This document shows positions 62,530 to 64,000 of a stretch of 64,000 nt of DNA, piece after piece. Made by a program: the position numbers and the translations under genes. This DNA is from Bacteroidota bacterium (GTDB lineage Bacteria; Bacteroidota; Bacteroidia; B-17B0; Aurantibacillaceae): the NCBI GenBank assembly GCA_030684395.1, contig JAUXTT010000004.1, positions 1-64,000 on the forward strand, written 5' to 3'. The notes under the pieces are model-generated. The model was not told the DNA's origin. It made no database searches and saw nothing but the letters and a program-made list of their open reading frames with translations. Position 1 is the first letter of the stretch. Each line of letters starts with the position of its first letter.

Positions 62530-62655
62530 TTGAAAAAATTGAATGTAGCAATTATAATACCTTGTTATAATGAAGAAGATTCGATAGAAAGAGTTTTCTC
62601 TGATTTAAGAACTTTCCCTTTAAATCCATTATTTAAAATAACACCAATCTATTAG
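62530..62655 (+). pseudogene. 5' fragment of a family 2 glycosyltransferase gene
   Basis: A 41-codon frame from TTG at 62530 to TAG at 62653-62655 reads LNVAIIIPCYNEEDSIERVF, then SDLRTFPLNP. This is the conserved start of GT2 enzymes (VxIIIPCYNEExxI). The rest of the gene is missing: after the stop comes a terminator and then tonB on the other strand. It is a decayed or deleted glycosyltransferase gene. Confidence 0.72.
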
Positions 62656-62665
62656 TGAGCCAATA

Positions 62666-62695
62666 AAAAACGAGTGCCGATTGACACTCGTTTTT
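62666..62695 (-). terminator. intrinsic terminator after tonB
   Basis: AAAAACGAGTG (62666-62676) and CACTCGTTTTT (62685-62695) form an 11-bp stem. A- and T-runs at both ends make it bidirectional. It lies 22 bp past the tonB stop. Confidence 0.87.
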
Positions 62696-62716
62696 GGTTT
62701 TAGCAGCGAATTTATT

Positions 62717-63520
62717 TTATTGTAATCTGAACCGGATTGGTAAATTAAACATCACTTTTACTTCTTTTCCAGCATTCATTCCCGGTTTCCATTTCGGCAT
62801 TTTTGCAACAACTCTCATGGCTTCTTCATTACAATCGCCGCCAATACCCTTTAGTATTTTAATATTGTCTACTTTTCCTTCTTTGTTAATCACAAAGTTC
62901 ACATAAACGGTTCCTTCTACACCTAAAGCAACCGCTTTGTCAGGATAAACAATATTGTTTGATAAAAAGTGCATTAACGCTTCTGTTCCGCCCGGAAATT
63001 CAGGCATAACATCAGCAACAATTTCGATCTTATCCTCTACAATTGGTTTTACTTCAGGAAGTACACCACCTTTGGGGTCGCCAATTACAGTTATTAGGTC
63101 TGTTGTATCGCCTTTGACCTCAGGACTTGTTGAGGCACCTAATTTTGCATTGGGATCAGGTTGCCTTTCCGGATTATCCGTAAAGGTAGTTGCAATAGCC
63201 TGCGTTGCCGGTTTGTAATGGGTTTTAGGCGGCTCAACCTTTTTTTGTTGGGTATGATCTGTAAGATCTACTTCTGTAACAACATCCGGGAAATAAATCT
63301 CTTTTTCCAAGGCTAAAGGTTTTTCTGCAAAAAAATTATTGTACGCAAGAGTTGATCCTACAATAAGGAGTAAAATTGCTCCAAGAATTAATAAGGATTT
63401 TATTAGCGAATCATTGTAAGTAGTTCTGATTGCATAAGCCCCATATTCCTTGTTGCGTTTTTCAAACAACATCTCTGTCATGTTGTTTGTGCTTTTGATG
63501 GTGGTATTCATGATTGACAT
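62717..63520 (-). CDS. tonB: TonB family energy transducer
   Basis: A 267-residue inner-membrane protein of the Bacteroidota TonB type. An N-terminal cytoplasmic piece (FEKRNKEYGAYAIRTTYND) leads to one helix (about 42-64), a Pro/Lys-rich periplasmic stretch, then a TonB C-terminal domain (about 172-267): PEFPGGTEALMHFLSNNIVY, PDKAVALGVEGTVYVNF and PKWKPGMNAGKEVKV. It transmits proton-motive energy to outer-membrane receptors. The start may be ATG 63520 or the ATG three codons later at 63511. No ExbBD is adjacent. Confidence 0.93.
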   Translation of the reverse strand: MSIMNTTIKSTNNMTEMLFEKRNKEYGAYAIRTTYNDSLIKSLLILGAILLLIVGSTLAYNNFFAEKPLALEKEIYFPDVVTEVDLTDHTQQKKVEPPKTHYKPATQAIATTFTDNPERQPDPNAKLGASTSPEVKGDTTDLITVIGDPKGGVLPEVKPIVEDKIEIVADVMPEFPGGTEALMHFLSNNIVYPDKAVALGVEGTVYVNFVINKEGKVDNIKILKGIGGDCNEEAMRVVAKMPKWKPGMNAGKEVKVMFNLPIRFRLQ

Positions 63521-63809
63521 TTTTAAGGGTTAATAATAAAGTAAAGCGCTCTACTATCAACTGACCTTTAGCATTGCGCAATACTTCGAACCAATTGACA
63601 ATTCAAAAGTATACACACAGAAGCATTACATCAACATGAAACCAAGATGTGGCAGTAAGATTTTTTTAAGTGGCGGGAAATAACGATTATGTGGTAAAAG
63701 ATATTTGCGAATTTGTACGGATATACTAATTGATAATACCAATCTGCACGAATATACAAATCGTTACTTTGCATAATTACTGATTAGTATATTCCTATAG
63801 AATTCTTAA
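63521..63809. other. intergenic region between tonB and the fabH-like gene
   Basis: About 290 bp, AT-rich, with no credible frame on either strand. Short similar pieces (GGATATACTAATTGATAATA and GAATATACAAATCG, near 63719-63764) recur loosely, but I see no defined element. Confidence 0.5.
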
Positions 63810-64000
63810 TTAGTAGGACCATTTAATATAAATAGCACCCCATGTGAAACCTGCACCAAATGTAGTTAGTATAAGGTTGTCACCCTTTTTTAACTGACTT
63901 TCCCATTCATATAAACATAAAGGGAGAGTTGCAGACGTTGTATTTCCATAACGCTGAATGTTTAGCATTACTTTATCCGTGCTGATTCCCATACGATGCG
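63810..64000 (-). CDS. 3-oxoacyl-ACP synthase III, C-terminal part (runs off the window)
   Basis: The last roughly 62 residues of a FabH-like condensing enzyme; the gene continues beyond 64000. The catalytic Asn context is visible in [19 protein letters not shown], and the end has [19 protein letters not shown], the typical FabH GGGxxxG-like tail (here FGAGFTWG). The active-site Cys and His lie outside the window. Starting at the internal ATG at 63992 would be wrong. It initiates fatty-acid synthesis or makes a specialised acyl product. Confidence 0.88.
   Translation of the reverse strand, partial: HRMGISTDKVMLNIQRYGNTTSATLPLCLYEWESQLKKGDNLILTTFGAGFTWGAIYIKWSY

Overview
The window is a piece of a Bacteroidota chromosome. 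The evidence is AT-rich DNA, almost no Shine-Dalgarno signals, promoters of the TTG-N19-TAnnTTTG type, a T9SS type A sorting domain on a SprB-repeat adhesin, a GldA-type ABC ATPase, a Bacteroidota-style TonB, an alternative complex III (Act) respiratory operon, and many lipoproteins with short lipoboxes. I cannot name the genus. No rRNA, tRNA, CRISPR array, prophage or transposase was seen.

Layout. 1-4071: a possible coding remnant, then a very large CheB-CheR-PAS-histidine kinase-receiver hybrid. 4104-9219 (minus): dps, then an MCE/Mla-type lipid transport operon (permease, ATPase, MCE protein) that ends in an AsmA-like DUF748 protein. 9380-10600: a small membrane protein and a coiled-coil lipoprotein. 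10733-15037: an accessory block with four small antitoxin-like genes around one RelE/ParE toxin, followed by a two-gene operon encoding a P-loop ATPase with an inserted membrane segment and a protein with a PD-(D/E)XK nuclease-like core. This block lies beside the conserved genes nrdA, nrdB and mutY (15158-20312). 20462-31153: a membrane J-domain protein, the T9SS adhesin, a TlpA-like thioredoxin lipoprotein, gatB, a His-rich secreted protein, gldA and two tandem paralogous lipoproteins. 31234-39313: surface glycan and lipid genes (GT4, asparagine synthase, GT9, GT2, plsC) mixed with small operons (PaaY-like/STAS-like/YciI; plsC-gatC-DinB). 39651-41648: a TPR-SpoIIE phosphatase. 41645-48400 (minus): murI, a GH20 hexosaminidase, a glycosylasparaginase, CutC and a GH2 beta-mannosidase. 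The three hydrolases fit dismantling of the N-glycan core and its Asn linkage. 48650-60261: actABCDEF-coxBA, an electron-transfer unit from quinol through alternative complex III to an aa3-type oxidase. 60396-64000: a small Cys-rich lipoprotein, a MauE-thioredoxin fusion, a secreted/TM zinc-ribbon-like protein, a truncated glycosyltransferase relic, tonB and the 3' end of a fabH-like gene.

The best candidate for an undescribed system is the ATPase/nuclease-like pair at 12259-15037, with its toxin-antitoxin neighbours. The architecture (membrane-embedded NTPase plus putative nuclease, one base apart) resembles anti-phage defence modules, but that role is inferred and nothing in the sequence proves it. 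Other points of interest are the N-glycan operon, the Mla-AsmA operon, and a family of about 19-bp palindromic repeats. One repeat copy is intergenic and two lie in frame inside genes of the glycan operon.
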